Of a DNA stretch of 64,000 bases, positions 23,668-32,495 are shown piece by piece. The position numbers were made by a program, and so were the translations under genes. Every line of letters starts with the position of its first letter. Positions within the stretch are counted from its first letter, which is position 1. The notes under the pieces were generated by a model. The model had not been told where the DNA came from and did no database searches. It saw only the letters and a program-made list of their open reading frames with translations. This DNA comes from an uncultured Oscillibacter sp. (lineage in GTDB: Bacteria; Bacillota; Clostridia; Oscillospirales; Oscillospiraceae): the NCBI GenBank assembly GCA_910584075.1, contig CAJTZI010000002.1, positions 1 through 64,000 of the forward strand, in the 5' to 3' direction.

Positions 23668-24617
23668 TATTCAATTTCAATATGTACCGACTCGTGGAAC
23701 ACCGGATTCACCAGGCCCGGGATATCCACCGCGTCGGTGAAGTGAACATCCTCTGTAAACTCCCGGATCAGGGAGACGATGTAAGGATGGGGCCGCTCGT
23801 CGGGACGGCCCGCCGCCACGCTGACCACGACGGTCTCGGGCTGGAGCATTTTCAGCAGCTTCCGGGTGGTGGAAGACAGGGAGGCGTGGTGGGGAGCCTT
23901 GAGAATGTCGCAGGGGGCGGCGGAGGCCGTCTCCCACATATGAGCGTAGAAGTCGCCCCCCAGGACAATCTCCTTTCCGTGGTAGTACAGGCGCTGGCGG
24001 AGGCTGGAGACATTCATGCACTTGGCCCAGTGCAGCAGGTCATAGGCGTTCCGCTCTCCCCGGAAAAGGGCGTCATAGACCTCCCGCTGGCGGCGGTACA
24101 GCGCCGCCTCGCCGAAGAGGATGTCCATCTCCAGGCTGTCCGTCAGCCGGAGGCGCTCCACCCGATCCCCGGCCAGCTCCGTCAGATGCCCCACGCGCCC
24201 GGGGTTCTCCCGCAGGGCCCCGGCATACATGTCCAGGCACCGGATGGCGTTCCGGGCCGCCTTTGGCAGGCCGTTGTCCCCATCGGGCTCCAGGGGCTCC
24301 GCGCCGGCGGGCGGAATGTAGGTGGCCAGCAGTTCATCCACCGTCACGCTCTCCAGCAGCCGGCCCAGGCCGCCGATGTGGTCCCGGTGGAAGTGGGTCA
24401 GCAGCACCTTGTCCAGACGGGCAACGCCCTGCTTTTTCAGGAAATCCCCGGCGTGGATCCGCCGGGAGCGCGGGTCCAGCTCCCCCGGGTGGTCGTCCCG
24501 CACCAGGCTGTCGTGTCCGCAGTCCATCAGCATGGCGAATTTCTGCCCGCCGCCCTCGATCTCCCGCACCAGGGCAGCGTCGCCGTTGCCCACATTGATG
24601 AAATCCAAAACCAGCAT
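23667..24617 (-). CDS. ComEC/Rec2-like MBL-fold metallohydrolase
   Basis: 316 residues from ATG 24617 (GGGGG ribosome site). Starts LDFINVGNGDAALV as ComEC-type beta-lactamase-fold domains do, followed by the metal motif LLTHFHRDHIGGL and later LGGDFYAHMW, LKAPHHASLSSTTRKLL and VVSVAAGRPDERPHP. It has no membrane segments, so it is a stand-alone hydrolase, not the DNA channel itself. Substrate unknown; relatives are phosphodiesterases or nucleases. The stop codon overlaps the edge of the shared terminator. Confidence 0.85.
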   Translation of the reverse strand: MLVLDFINVGNGDAALVREIEGGGQKFAMLMDCGHDSLVRDDHPGELDPRSRRIHAGDFLKKQGVARLDKVLLTHFHRDHIGGLGRLLESVTVDELLATYIPPAGAEPLEPDGDNGLPKAARNAIRCLDMYAGALRENPGRVGHLTELAGDRVERLRLTDSLEMDILFGEAALYRRQREVYDALFRGERNAYDLLHWAKCMNVSSLRQRLYYHGKEIVLGGDFYAHMWETASAAPCDILKAPHHASLSSTTRKLLKMLQPETVVVSVAAGRPDERPHPYIVSLIREFTEDVHFTDAVDIPGLVNPVFHESVHIEIE

Positions 24618-24648
24618 TGCCCGTCCCCCTCTGATTTTTATTGGTAAC

Positions 24649-24677
24649 AGGATAGCACAGATAGTTGCCTCCGGCAA
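24649..24677 (-). promoter_or_regulatory. promoter of the MBL-fold gene
   Basis: Minus-strand TTGCCG (24677-24672), 17-bp spacer, TATCCT (24654-24649), 31 bp before the start. Confidence 0.55.
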
Positions 24678-24796
24678 CCAAAAAAGCGGGAGAAGGCTGC
24701 CAAATTTTTGTACTGTGTTTTGGAGGACCAGACGAATCCACAGCAGACATGCAAAGGGCCGGAGTGGAAAAAGAGAGATGGCGTTCTTTTTTGGTC

Positions 24797-25492
24797 TTAC
24801 AACCGCCGCAGGGCATCTACCAGGGCGGTTTTGCCCTCGGTCCTCTCGTCCTTGATCTTGACAACCCGGGCAGGACAGCCGGCGACAACGGCGTTTTCCG
24901 GCACGTCCTCCACCACCACGGCCCCGGCGGCCACCACGGCGTTGGCGCCCACGCGGACCCCCTCGATCACAACGGCGTTGGCGCCGATGAGGACGCCGTC
25001 CTCTACGACCACCGGCACAGCGGAGGCGGGCTCCACCACGCCGGCCAGCACCGCGCCTGCGCCGATGTGGCACTTCGCCCCAACAGTGGCCCGTCCCCCC
25101 AGGACAGCCCCCATGTCGATCATGGTGCCGGGGCCCACCACAGCGCCGATGTTGATGACAGCCCCCATCATGATGACGGCCCCCTCGCCGATCTCCACCT
25201 TCTCCCGAATGATGGCCCCAGGCTCGATGCGGGCCTTTACCGTCCGCAGATCCAGCAGGGGCACGCCGGAGTTGCGGCGGTCGTACTCCACCTCGCAGTC
25301 CCCGATGTTGGAAGCATTGTCCTCCAGCACGGCGGAGAGCTCCTCCCAGTCGCCGAAGACGATGAAGCTGTTCCCCTCTCCAAAGACCCTGGCGGAGCCG
25401 AAGTCCACTGGCCCCAGGGTGTTGACGTACAGCTTCACCGGGGTCTTCTTCTCGGAATTCGCGATATAGTTGATGATCTCCTGGGCGTTCAT
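24797..25492 (-). CDS. dapH: tetrahydrodipicolinate N-acetyltransferase
   Basis: 231 residues from ATG 25492 (GGGGAG 8 bp upstream; GTG 25501 overlaps it). An N-terminal DapH-specific helical domain (AQEIINYIANSEKKTPVKLY) is followed by a left-handed beta-helix with hexapeptide repeats (GAVIMMGAVINIGAVVGPGT, GVLIGANAVVIEGVRVG). Acetylates tetrahydrodipicolinate from acetyl-CoA, the branch-point step of the acetylase route to diaminopimelate and lysine. Third gene of dapA-dapB-dapH; the start lies 5 bp after the dapB stop. Confidence 0.95.
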   Translation of the reverse strand: MNAQEIINYIANSEKKTPVKLYVNTLGPVDFGSARVFGEGNSFIVFGDWEELSAVLEDNASNIGDCEVEYDRRNSGVPLLDLRTVKARIEPGAIIREKVEIGEGAVIMMGAVINIGAVVGPGTMIDMGAVLGGRATVGAKCHIGAGAVLAGVVEPASAVPVVVEDGVLIGANAVVIEGVRVGANAVVAAGAVVVEDVPENAVVAGCPARVVKIKDERTEGKTALVDALRRL

Positions 25493-25497
25493 ATCCG

Positions 25498-26217
25498 TCA
25501 CTCCCCAAACAAGATTTTTTGCAGGTCATAGGCACCCCTGGGCCGTCCCGACAGCAGACGGGCCATGTGAAGCGCGCCGTTGACGAAGATCTGGCGGCTG
25601 GCAGCCCGGTGGGTGATCTCCAGCTCCTCGTCGGGCCCCAGGAAATGGACCGTGTGAGTCCCCGCCACGGTGCCGCCCCGCAGGGAGTGGACGCCGATCT
25701 CGTCCTTGGCCCGCTTTCCGGTGTTTCCCTCCCGGCCGCAGACCACCCGCATGGCCCCGGCAGGGTCGATGGCCTCCAGCAGCAGCTTCGCCGAGCCGCT
25801 GGGAGCGTCCTCCTTCTGGTTGTGGTGGGTCTCGGTGATCTCGATGTCAAAGTCCGGCCTCAGCACACCGGAGACCGCCTGGAGAGCCCGGACAAACACC
25901 GCCATTCCCAGGGAGAAGTTGGCCGCCCACAGCACGGGAGCCGCATCCCCCAGGGCCTCCAGCTGTCTCCGCTCTGCCGGAGTAAAGCCCGTGGTGCCGG
26001 AGAGCAGGGGCGTGCCGGTGCGGCGGATATAGGCGCAGATCTCCGGCAGGCTCTCCGGGCGGGAGAAATCCATCACCACGTCCGCCACCCGGCCCATACG
26101 GCCCAGGCTGTCCAAGTCGCTCCGGCCCAGGGCGGCCGTGATCTCGTCTCCGGCGGCCTCGGCGGTCTCCCGAATGAGGCGGCCCATTTTGCCCCGTCCA
26201 ATCAGTAAAATCCTCAC
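25498..26217 (-). CDS. dapB: 4-hydroxy-tetrahydrodipicolinate reductase
   Basis: 239 residues from GTG 26217, which overlaps the dapA stop codon as GTGA. Nucleotide-binding start RILLIGRGKMGRLI, STTG-type motif SGTTGFTP and the catalytic block TETHHNQKEDAPSGSAK (His-His, Lys and substrate-binding residues) are present. Reduces the DapA product with NAD(P)H. A frame reading further upstream into dapA is a shadow. Slightly shorter than the E. coli enzyme, as usual in clostridia. Confidence 0.95.
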   Translation of the reverse strand: MRILLIGRGKMGRLIRETAEAAGDEITAALGRSDLDSLGRMGRVADVVMDFSRPESLPEICAYIRRTGTPLLSGTTGFTPAERRQLEALGDAAPVLWAANFSLGMAVFVRALQAVSGVLRPDFDIEITETHHNQKEDAPSGSAKLLLEAIDPAGAMRVVCGREGNTGKRAKDEIGVHSLRGGTVAGTHTVHFLGPDEELEITHRAASRQIFVNGALHMARLLSGRPRGAYDLQKILFGE

Positions 26218-27101
26218 AGAAGTCCCGCCTCCTCCAGAGATTTTTTCAGCTTTGCCGTGTGCTCCGCGCTCATCTCGCACAAGGGCAGCCGCAGGGGGCC
26301 CACGTTCAGCCCCATCAGGTTCATGGCGGTCTTCACCGGAATGGGATTCACCTCCATGAACAGGTCGTTGATCAGCTCCAGGTATCTTAGCTGGTTCTCC
26401 GCCGCCCGGGCCCGGTTCCCGCCCAGGTAGTCCGCCACAATCTGGCGGCACATAGCGGGCATCACATTGGCGTAGACGGAGATGACGCCGCTGGCCCCCA
26501 CGCTCAGCAGGGGGACGGTGATGTCGTCATTGCCGGACCAGAGGGAGAAATCCGGCCCCACCAGGCGAGCGATTTTCATGGCGTAGGACATGTCGCCGCT
26601 GGCCTCCTTGATGCCGCAGATGTTGGGGTGCTTTGCCAGCCGCTCCGCCACGGGCAGGGGGATGGAGCAGCCGGTGCGGCCCGGTACGTTATAGAGGAGG
26701 CAGGGAATGTGCACCGCGTCCGCCGCTGAGGCGAAGTGGCGGTACATCCCCTCCGGGTTGGCCTTGTTGTAGTAGGGAGCGATCAGCAGCAGGGCGTCCG
26801 CGCCCATGTCCTGGTACTCCACGCTCTTCTCCAGCTGGGTGGCGGTGCAGTTGGAGCCGCTGCCCACAATGACCGGCACCCGCCCGTCCACCACCTTGAT
26901 GGTGTGGGCCACCACGGTGGCGTCCTCCTCGTGGGTCATGGTGGAGTACTCCCCGGTGGTGCCAAGGGTCAAAATGGCGTCGGTGCCCGCCTGAATCTGC
27001 CGCTCCAGCAGCTGGGTCAGCACTTCAAAGTTGACGCTGCCGTCCTCATGATACGGGGTAACCATGGCGACGATGGAGCCTGTGATGTTCTCAAATTTCA
27101 T
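26214..27101 (-). CDS. dapA: 4-hydroxy-tetrahydrodipicolinate synthase
   Basis: 295 residues from ATG 27101 with GGAGGA 8 bp upstream. A class I TIM-barrel aldolase: TTGEYSTMTHEE, YNVPGRTGCSI with the catalytic Tyr, and the Schiff-base lysine in CGIKEASGD. Condenses pyruvate with aspartate semialdehyde. First gene of the dapA-dapB-dapH operon, whose genes overlap or nearly touch. No lysine riboswitch consensus was found upstream. Confidence 0.95.
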   Translation of the reverse strand: MKFENITGSIVAMVTPYHEDGSVNFEVLTQLLERQIQAGTDAILTLGTTGEYSTMTHEEDATVVAHTIKVVDGRVPVIVGSGSNCTATQLEKSVEYQDMGADALLLIAPYYNKANPEGMYRHFASAADAVHIPCLLYNVPGRTGCSIPLPVAERLAKHPNICGIKEASGDMSYAMKIARLVGPDFSLWSGNDDITVPLLSVGASGVISVYANVMPAMCRQIVADYLGGNRARAAENQLRYLELINDLFMEVNPIPVKTAMNLMGLNVGPLRLPLCEMSAEHTAKLKKSLEEAGLL

Positions 27102-27722
27102 GTTTTCATCCTCCGCACGCTTCCGCATTGGGCATAATAAAATGCCGGTAGAGGCGCACCTCTGCCGACAGTACAGCGTCCGTTCCCATTCCGGCGGCAA
27201 AGAGAGGGCGCAAAGCTCCTCCGTCAGACGGCAGCCGTTTTCCGTAGGGCGGGCGGAGCCGGAGTCCCCATGGAACACTACGCCGTTTGGCGGAAAATTA
27301 TGCGCCGGCCCGCAAAGCGGCCGGATTTGGAACAGACTCTCTCCCCGCCTGCTCCCGGCAGGCGCGGAGTGCCCTGTAAGCGGATAGCGCTCCCGCGGGA
27401 AATCCCGCGGACAGTCCCGGGAGTATTCCTCACGGGCCCACCCTCCGTCCGCGCCCGGACGGAGAGTTCGGCGGATCTGCCCCCACCGCGTTCCTGGCCT
27501 GCCGGCTCCCGCGACTTCATCTTCTCCGCGCCTCTATCTCATTTTTCGCTATGATACCAGATTCCGCCCGGCGGATACAAGAGGATTTTTCTCAAAAATG
27601 CGCATTTTCAGCGGGTTGGTTTTGTATAAATTGACAAAATCCGCCCCATGGTCTGTTCGCGGAGGCGGCGGCGTGGTATCATCAGAGCACCGGAAACCGA
27701 CTGCGGAACGGAGGAAACTGTG
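27102..27722. other. 620-bp gene-free region with GC-rich inverted repeats
   Basis: No convincing gene in any frame; apparent frames are shadows or lack ribosome sites. On the dapA side there are several perfect inverted repeats, for example CTCCGTCCG/CGGACGGAG near 27445-27468 and CCGCGGGA/TCCCGCGG near 27394-27413. These could be part of a long dapA leader. A T-box-like stretch (AGGGTGG followed by CCC) was seen but does not fit the consensus. The right end should hold the promoter of the gene at 27723. Confidence 0.5.
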
Positions 27723-28181
27723 ATGCTGAAAACATGGAGCAGCGGTGATGCTCTGACAATACGGGTCTTTGGAAAAGAGGCGGAGGTCTCCGTCTTCTCC
27801 CTGGGGGACAGCCGCTTTGACGAAAACGAAGACTGCAGGGAGGATGGTTTCCCCCTGAACCGGGAAGAGCTGGACTGCCTGAACTGGTTTCTGGAAAATG
27901 TGAACATCTCAGACTGCCGAAGAGAAATCGCCGCCTACTGCAATGCAATGTACACAGGGACAGGCCGCCCCCCCGTCAAAGAATCAAACCTGGAGCAGGA
28001 AATCCAGATCACCGGTATTGCCGTGGGGACCAGCGGGATTACGCAGAGCGAAGACGGGGCCCTGGCCGATCCCCAGATCTCCTTTATGGGTGAGTGCGAG
28101 TGCGACCCGGAGCATGGCATCTGCATCGGCTTTCGGGATCAGAAATTTCTGGGCATCCATGCCCAGGACTGGATGCTGTAA
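27723..28181 (+). CDS. hypothetical protein (DUF6985-like)
   Basis: 152 residues from ATG 27723 (CGGAGG 8 bp upstream). A soluble protein without signal or membrane parts. The central block LNWFLENVNISDCRREIAAYCN and the ending ECECDPEHGICIGFRDQKFLGIHAQDWML resemble DUF6985-type proteins, some of which occur near toxin-immunity loci, but the match is only by eye. The M20 hydrolase gene follows 20 bp downstream, so the two may be cotranscribed by chance of position. Confidence 0.6.
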   Translation: MLKTWSSGDALTIRVFGKEAEVSVFSLGDSRFDENEDCREDGFPLNREELDCLNWFLENVNISDCRREIAAYCNAMYTGTGRPPVKESNLEQEIQITGIAVGTSGITQSEDGALADPQISFMGECECDPEHGICIGFRDQKFLGIHAQDWML

Positions 28182-28201
28182 CGGACAAGGAGGAAGCCCC
28201 C

Positions 28202-29305
28202 ATGCCGACTGTTGCCGCCCACCGCCGCGCGCTGCACCGGATCCCGGAGCTGGATGACCGGCTGCCGGAGACCTGCGCCTACGTCCGCTCGATTCTGGAG
28301 CCCCTGGACTGTGAGATCACCGCCCCCATTCCCGGCAGCGTCTGCGCCTTTTTTGACGCAGGAAGGCCGGAGACCGCCGCCTTCCGGGCGGATATGGACG
28401 CCCTGCCGGTGACGGAGGCCTCCGGAGTTCCCTATGCCTCCGTCCACCCGGGACAGATGCACGCCTGCGGCCACGACGGCCACACCGCCCTGGCCCTGGG
28501 GCTGGCGGAGTACGCCGCTGCCCATTTGGCAGACCTGCCCCGGAACGCCCTTTTTCTCTTTCAGCCCGCCGAGGAGACCACCGGCGGGGCGGAGCGGCTC
28601 TGTGAGACCGGAATTCTGGAGGAGCGCAGTGTGACAGGCGTCTTTGGTTTACACATCTGGCCGGGACTGCCGCAGGGGCGGGTCTTCTCCCGCCCCGGGC
28701 CTCTAATGGCCCGCTCCAGCGAGGTGACCGTCACCGTCACCGGGAAGAGCGTCCACCTGAGCCGGGCGGCAGAGGGGCGGGACGCTTTGACCGCCGGGGC
28801 AGAGTACCTCCGGCGGGCCTATGCCGCGATGGATGCCCTGCCGCCGGAGGAGCCCCGGGTGCTGCGGTTTGGAAAGATGGTCTCCGGCACGGTGCGCAAC
28901 GCCGTCAGCGGGGAAACCCGGCTGGAGGGAAGCCTGCGGACCTACCGGGAGGAGACCCATCATCTCTGCCGGGAACGCCTGGAGTCCCTGGGCCGGGAAA
29001 TTGCGGCGGAGAGCGGCTGCGCTGTGGAGGTCTGTCTCAGCCGGGGGTATCCGGCGGTGTGGAACCACGAGGAGCTGCATGCCTCCGTCTGCCGCCGTCT
29101 GGGGCCGGACGCACCCGCCCTGCTGGACGCCCCGGTGCTGGCGGCGGAGGATTTCTCCTTCTATCAGCGGCGGGTTCCGGGGGTGTTTTTCTTCCTGGGA
29201 GCCGGAGACACGCCGGAGCTCCACGCGCCGGACTTCGCCTTTGATGACGAGGCCGTTCTTCCGGCGGGGCTGGAATTTTTGAAAAAGCTCCTCACGATGG
29301 AATAA
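28202..29305 (+). CDS. dapL: M20 family amidohydrolase, probable N-acetyldiaminopimelate deacetylase
   Basis: 367 residues from ATG 28202 behind AAGGAGG. HipO/AmaA-type M20D peptidase: FRADMDALPVTE, metal motif HACGHDGHTA, catalytic glutamates in PAEETTGGAE, GLHIWPGLPQG, and the final metal ligand region LAAEDFSFYQ. The M20D group contains the N-acetyl-LL-diaminopimelate deacetylase of Bacillus (YkuR). Because dapA, dapB, dapH and a class I aminotransferase are beside it, deacetylation of N-acetyl-LL-diaminopimelate is the best guess, though other N-acyl amino acids remain possible. Confidence 0.75.
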   Translation: MPTVAAHRRALHRIPELDDRLPETCAYVRSILEPLDCEITAPIPGSVCAFFDAGRPETAAFRADMDALPVTEASGVPYASVHPGQMHACGHDGHTALALGLAEYAAAHLADLPRNALFLFQPAEETTGGAERLCETGILEERSVTGVFGLHIWPGLPQGRVFSRPGPLMARSSEVTVTVTGKSVHLSRAAEGRDALTAGAEYLRRAYAAMDALPPEEPRVLRFGKMVSGTVRNAVSGETRLEGSLRTYREETHHLCRERLESLGREIAAESGCAVEVCLSRGYPAVWNHEELHASVCRRLGPDAPALLDAPVLAAEDFSFYQRRVPGVFFFLGAGDTPELHAPDFAFDDEAVLPAGLEFLKKLLTME

Positions 29306-29310
29306 GCGGG

Positions 29311-29338
29311 ACCGGGAGGCGATGCCTCCCGGTCTTGT
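29311..29338. terminator. terminator between convergent dap genes
   Basis: Perfect 10-bp stem ACCGGGAGGC / GCCTCCCGGT, loop GAT, with CTTGTT on the plus side. It lies in the 32-bp gap between convergent genes. Confidence 0.65.
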
Positions 29339-30474
29339 TACAGCGTTTTCAAAAATCGCTCCATCCGGTCCAGGCCCTCCCGCAGGGCCCCGTCCCCATA
29401 GCAGCAGGAGATGCGGACAAAGCCCTCCGCGCCGAAGTACGTCCCCGGCAGGACGCCCACCAGCCCCTCTTTCAGCATCCGCTTGCAGAAGGTCTCGGTG
29501 TCCATGCCGTATTTTCGGATGCTGGGGAATACGTAAAAGGCCCCCTCCGGCTCCGCAGCCTCCAGACCCATGGCGGCAAGGCGGGCGCAGACATCATCCC
29601 GCCGCCTTTGAAACAGAGCCCGCATGGGGGCGGTGTCCGTCTCCAGGGCCGTGACGCAGGCCCGCTGGACGAAGGCCGGAACGGACGACACGGCGTACTG
29701 GTGGAACACCTGCATCTTCTCCTTGACCGGCCGGTCCGCCATGCACCAGCCCACCCGCCAGCCGGTCATGGCCCAGGGCTTGGAGAAGCTGTTGACTGCG
29801 ACAATCCGGTCCCGCATGTCCGTGAACTCCGCGAAGCTGTGATAGTCCGCGGTGTAGACCAGCTCCCGGTAAACATCGTCGCAGAGGACGAAAACCGGCC
29901 GGTCTCTCAGGATTGCATGGACCTCCTCCAGGGTCTCCCGGGTATAGACGCAGCCGGTGGGGTTGTTGGGGGAGGTGAGGACCAGGGCCTTGGTTCTGGG
30001 GGTGACAGCAGCCGCCAGGGCGGCGGGATCGATTTGAAAACCGCTGTCCTCCGTTGGCAGGGCCACGGGTACGCCCCGGCAGAGCATTGTGACAGAGGCA
30101 TAGAGGCTATACGCCGGGGTGGGAATGACAACCTCGTCCCCGGGGTTCAAAATGGCGGAGAGGGCGATGAAAATGGCCTCGGTGGCCCCGGCGGTGACGA
30201 TGATCTCGTCGGGGGCGTAGCGGAGGCCGTGGGCCCGCTCCTCATATTGGGACAGGGCCTCCAGCAGCCAGGGCTGGCCGTTGTTGGGCGGGTAGTGGGT
30301 GTCCCCTTCCGCCAGGGACGCCTGCGCTGCCGCTCGGATGGGGGCGGGGGTGTCCAGGTCCGGTTCTCCGATGGTGAGGGTGCAGGCCCCCGGGGTGGCC
30401 CGGGCCAAAGCGGTGAAGCGGCGGATGCCGGAGGTCTCCACGCCGGAGAGGGCGGTGTTCCATGTCAGTTCCAT
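29338..30474 (-). CDS. patA: class I aminotransferase, probable N-acetyl-LL-diaminopimelate aminotransferase
   Basis: 378 residues from ATG 30474 (AAAGGAG upstream). Fold type I PLP enzyme with IGEPDLDTPAPIRAAAQ, TAGATEAIFIALSAILNPGD, LTSPNNPTGCVY, the PLP aspartate in CDDVYREL and the PLP lysine in NSFSKPWAMTGWRVGW. Best match by eye is PatA/YugH-like. In the acetylase pathway this step makes N-acetyl-LL-diaminopimelate, and the gene neighbours supply the steps before and after. General aromatic or aspartate aminotransferase activity cannot be excluded. Confidence 0.8.
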   Translation of the reverse strand: MELTWNTALSGVETSGIRRFTALARATPGACTLTIGEPDLDTPAPIRAAAQASLAEGDTHYPPNNGQPWLLEALSQYEERAHGLRYAPDEIIVTAGATEAIFIALSAILNPGDEVVIPTPAYSLYASVTMLCRGVPVALPTEDSGFQIDPAALAAAVTPRTKALVLTSPNNPTGCVYTRETLEEVHAILRDRPVFVLCDDVYRELVYTADYHSFAEFTDMRDRIVAVNSFSKPWAMTGWRVGWCMADRPVKEKMQVFHQYAVSSVPAFVQRACVTALETDTAPMRALFQRRRDDVCARLAAMGLEAAEPEGAFYVFPSIRKYGMDTETFCKRMLKEGLVGVLPGTYFGAEGFVRISCCYGDGALREGLDRMERFLKTL

Positions 30475-30501
30475 ACGGTCACACTCCTTTATATGGGGCA
30501 C

Positions 30502-30530
30502 AGTATAACGGACCGGCGGGAGGCTGTCAA
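30502..30530 (-). promoter_or_regulatory. promoter of the aminotransferase gene
   Basis: Near-perfect boxes on the minus strand: TTGACA (30530-30525), 17-bp spacer, TATACT (30507-30502), directly after the terminator of the upstream gene. Confidence 0.8.
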
Positions 30531-30569
30531 GCGGCAGGGGCTCCGGTGAAAAGCCGGAGCCCCTGCCGC
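30531..30569 (-). terminator. terminator of the large membrane-protein gene
   Basis: Perfect 16-bp stem GCGGCAGGGGCTCCGG / CCGGAGCCCCTGCCGC with 7-nt loop. The T run is weak, but the hairpin is very stable and separates two minus-strand transcription units. Confidence 0.7.
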
Positions 30570-30581
30570 TTATTCAAGGAT

Positions 30582-32453
30582 TCAGTTTTCGTTCTCCAGA
30601 AATTTCGGTCCCTCCGGCTGGTCTGGGGCGACCTCATCGTAGGGTATAACCTGCGTGGGCGGGGTGGCCTGCGTCCTATCCGCCTCCAGCAGCCTGACAT
30701 CCGAGGCCGGCTGGGCCACGCCTCCGGCCGCCGGGTAGTAGGAGATCTCCACCCGGTCGCCCGCGTTCAGCAGCACTGCCAGGGGCACGTCGGCGGCGCT
30801 GAGCTGGAAGTAGCCATAGTCCTTCCCATCCTCCAGCCGGATGAAATACTGGGTGGTGCCGTTGATCACGGCGGAGCGGATGTCATCGATGACGCCCTCC
30901 ACCGTCTCCGTCAGGGCGTCGGTCTCATGGGGCGCGTCGATGTCCGCGTCTCCCGCGTCAATCAATCCCCGGTGCGCCAGGGTCTGGCGGTAGTTGATCT
31001 CGCACTCGGCAACCGTACTGCCGGTGGAGACGATGTCGTACTGCTGCACGTTGACCATGGCGAACATCTTCACCAGGCCGTCCTCACCCTTCAGCGCCAT
31101 AAAGTAGGTGGGCTGGTCGGCGATGTTCAAGAGCAGGGGGAATGTGGCCTCGTAGCGCATCTGCTGGACCTGGCTCTGGGCGGAAGCCATGGCGGAGTAC
31201 TCCGTTGCGCCGGCGCAGGGGTAGAACTTGGTCTCCTTGGTCCGCTGGTTGGAGAGGATAAAGCCGATGTTGGACTGGTCGGAGGTGACAGAGGTGACGC
31301 CGGTGTACATATATACATCGTCGTCGATGGCGATATAGTTCCAGCCCTCGGTGGTCACCGTCACGTCCCGCTGGCCGAAGATGGAGTTGATGAAGCCGTT
31401 GTGGTACATGCCGTAGAAGTCGTACTGCTGCATGATGATGTCGTAGGAGTAGACCCGGTCCACCCAATTGGGAACCTCCTCGTAGTAGGCGCTCTCGCCG
31501 GTGACGGCGTTCACCAGCACCGCGCCCTTTACGTCCGTGCCGCCGAAAAGGCCGATGGTCTTCACAATCCGGGAGCAGACCCAGTAGGGGGTGCCCTCCT
31601 CGTCGATCTCAAAGACCGGCTCGGCGAACATCATGACGGGGTAGTGGAACCGCAGGTGGCGGTAGAGATTGCGGCCGAAGTGCTCGGCAGTGGTGTACTT
31701 CATGCCCTCCTCCAGTCGGACCACCTCCGCCTCCTGGCTCACCATGTCGATGATGAGATAGGCGGGCAGGCCGTCCGCGCGGTTGGTGAACCACTTGACG
31801 AGGTCGCCGTAGCGCAGAGAGGTGACCCGCACCGGGCGGCCCTGGTAGTTGATCTGGGTGTAGGTGGGCAGAATCTCAAACTGGGACACCATATCCGCCA
31901 GCTCGCCCAGCTTCCGGGCCCCCAGGCGGGAGGCGGAGTCAGCGTCCAGCATGGGGATCTGGTCGTAGCTGATCTCCTCCACCTCGGCGGTGAAGTCGCC
32001 GGTGTCCAGGGGCAAAAGCTCGCTGTACGCCCCCGCCCGCAGCACCACCCAGCTGGTGAGGGAGCCGACTGCAATGGCGGCGATCAGGGCCAGGAACACC
32101 AGGAAGGGCACGGTACACTGCCTTTTCACAAAGCCGAAGTACCCCTTGACCCCTTCCCCCTGGAAGCCGGAGGTGAACACGGCGCACACGCAGTACACCG
32201 CACACAGCAAAAAGACGAAGACGTAGAACTCCTCGGCGTGGGGGTTCAGGGCGGGCAGCTCCAGGTAGAAGTACACCGCGCCGAACACCAGCGTCACCGC
32301 AGCGTTCAGAAGGGTGCGGGTAAAGGCGTTGCCGATGGCCTTGCGGGGCTTCCGGGGCCTGGGCTGCGGCGGGGTAAAGCCGCCCCCCTGGGCACCGCCG
32401 GGGTTGAAGCCGCCGCCGAAGGCGCTGGGGTCAAAGTTGAATGAAAATGGCAT
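30582..32453 (-). CDS. large membrane protein of unknown function
   Basis: 623 residues from ATG 32453 (AAAGGAGCG upstream). A Gly/Phe/Pro-rich N-terminus (FGGGFNPGGAQGGGFTPP) precedes three membrane helices (about 47-63, 77-94 and 115-137). The remaining 480 residues are soluble and rich in beta structure and Tyr, with repeats of the kind YHNGFINSIFGQRDVTVTTE and a late stretch RVEISYYPAAGG. A CvpA-like or protease relationship could not be supported. The C-terminal domain probably faces outward. It has its own promoter and terminator, divergent from an ECF sigma factor gene. Confidence 0.8.
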   Translation of the reverse strand: MPFSFNFDPSAFGGGFNPGGAQGGGFTPPQPRPRKPRKAIGNAFTRTLLNAAVTLVFGAVYFYLELPALNPHAEEFYVFVFLLCAVYCVCAVFTSGFQGEGVKGYFGFVKRQCTVPFLVFLALIAAIAVGSLTSWVVLRAGAYSELLPLDTGDFTAEVEEISYDQIPMLDADSASRLGARKLGELADMVSQFEILPTYTQINYQGRPVRVTSLRYGDLVKWFTNRADGLPAYLIIDMVSQEAEVVRLEEGMKYTTAEHFGRNLYRHLRFHYPVMMFAEPVFEIDEEGTPYWVCSRIVKTIGLFGGTDVKGAVLVNAVTGESAYYEEVPNWVDRVYSYDIIMQQYDFYGMYHNGFINSIFGQRDVTVTTEGWNYIAIDDDVYMYTGVTSVTSDQSNIGFILSNQRTKETKFYPCAGATEYSAMASAQSQVQQMRYEATFPLLLNIADQPTYFMALKGEDGLVKMFAMVNVQQYDIVSTGSTVAECEINYRQTLAHRGLIDAGDADIDAPHETDALTETVEGVIDDIRSAVINGTTQYFIRLEDGKDYGYFQLSAADVPLAVLLNAGDRVEISYYPAAGGVAQPASDVRLLEADRTQATPPTQVIPYDEVAPDQPEGPKFLENEN

Positions 32454-32495
32454 GTCATCGCTCCTTTTCTCTCTCTGTTCTTACGATTGAATATT

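Noticed and set aside
23667..25850. 727-residue frame joining the MBL protein to upstream sequence
   Set aside because: The upstream part is Arg/Gly-rich and antisense in logic to dapH, which has its own frame; the real start is ATG 24617.
27102..27560. Lysine riboswitch or T-box upstream of dapA
   Set aside because: An AGAGGTGCG-like stretch lies too close to the gene for a full lysine riboswitch, and the AGGGTGG stretch departs from the T-box consensus after seven bases and lacks a T-run terminator.
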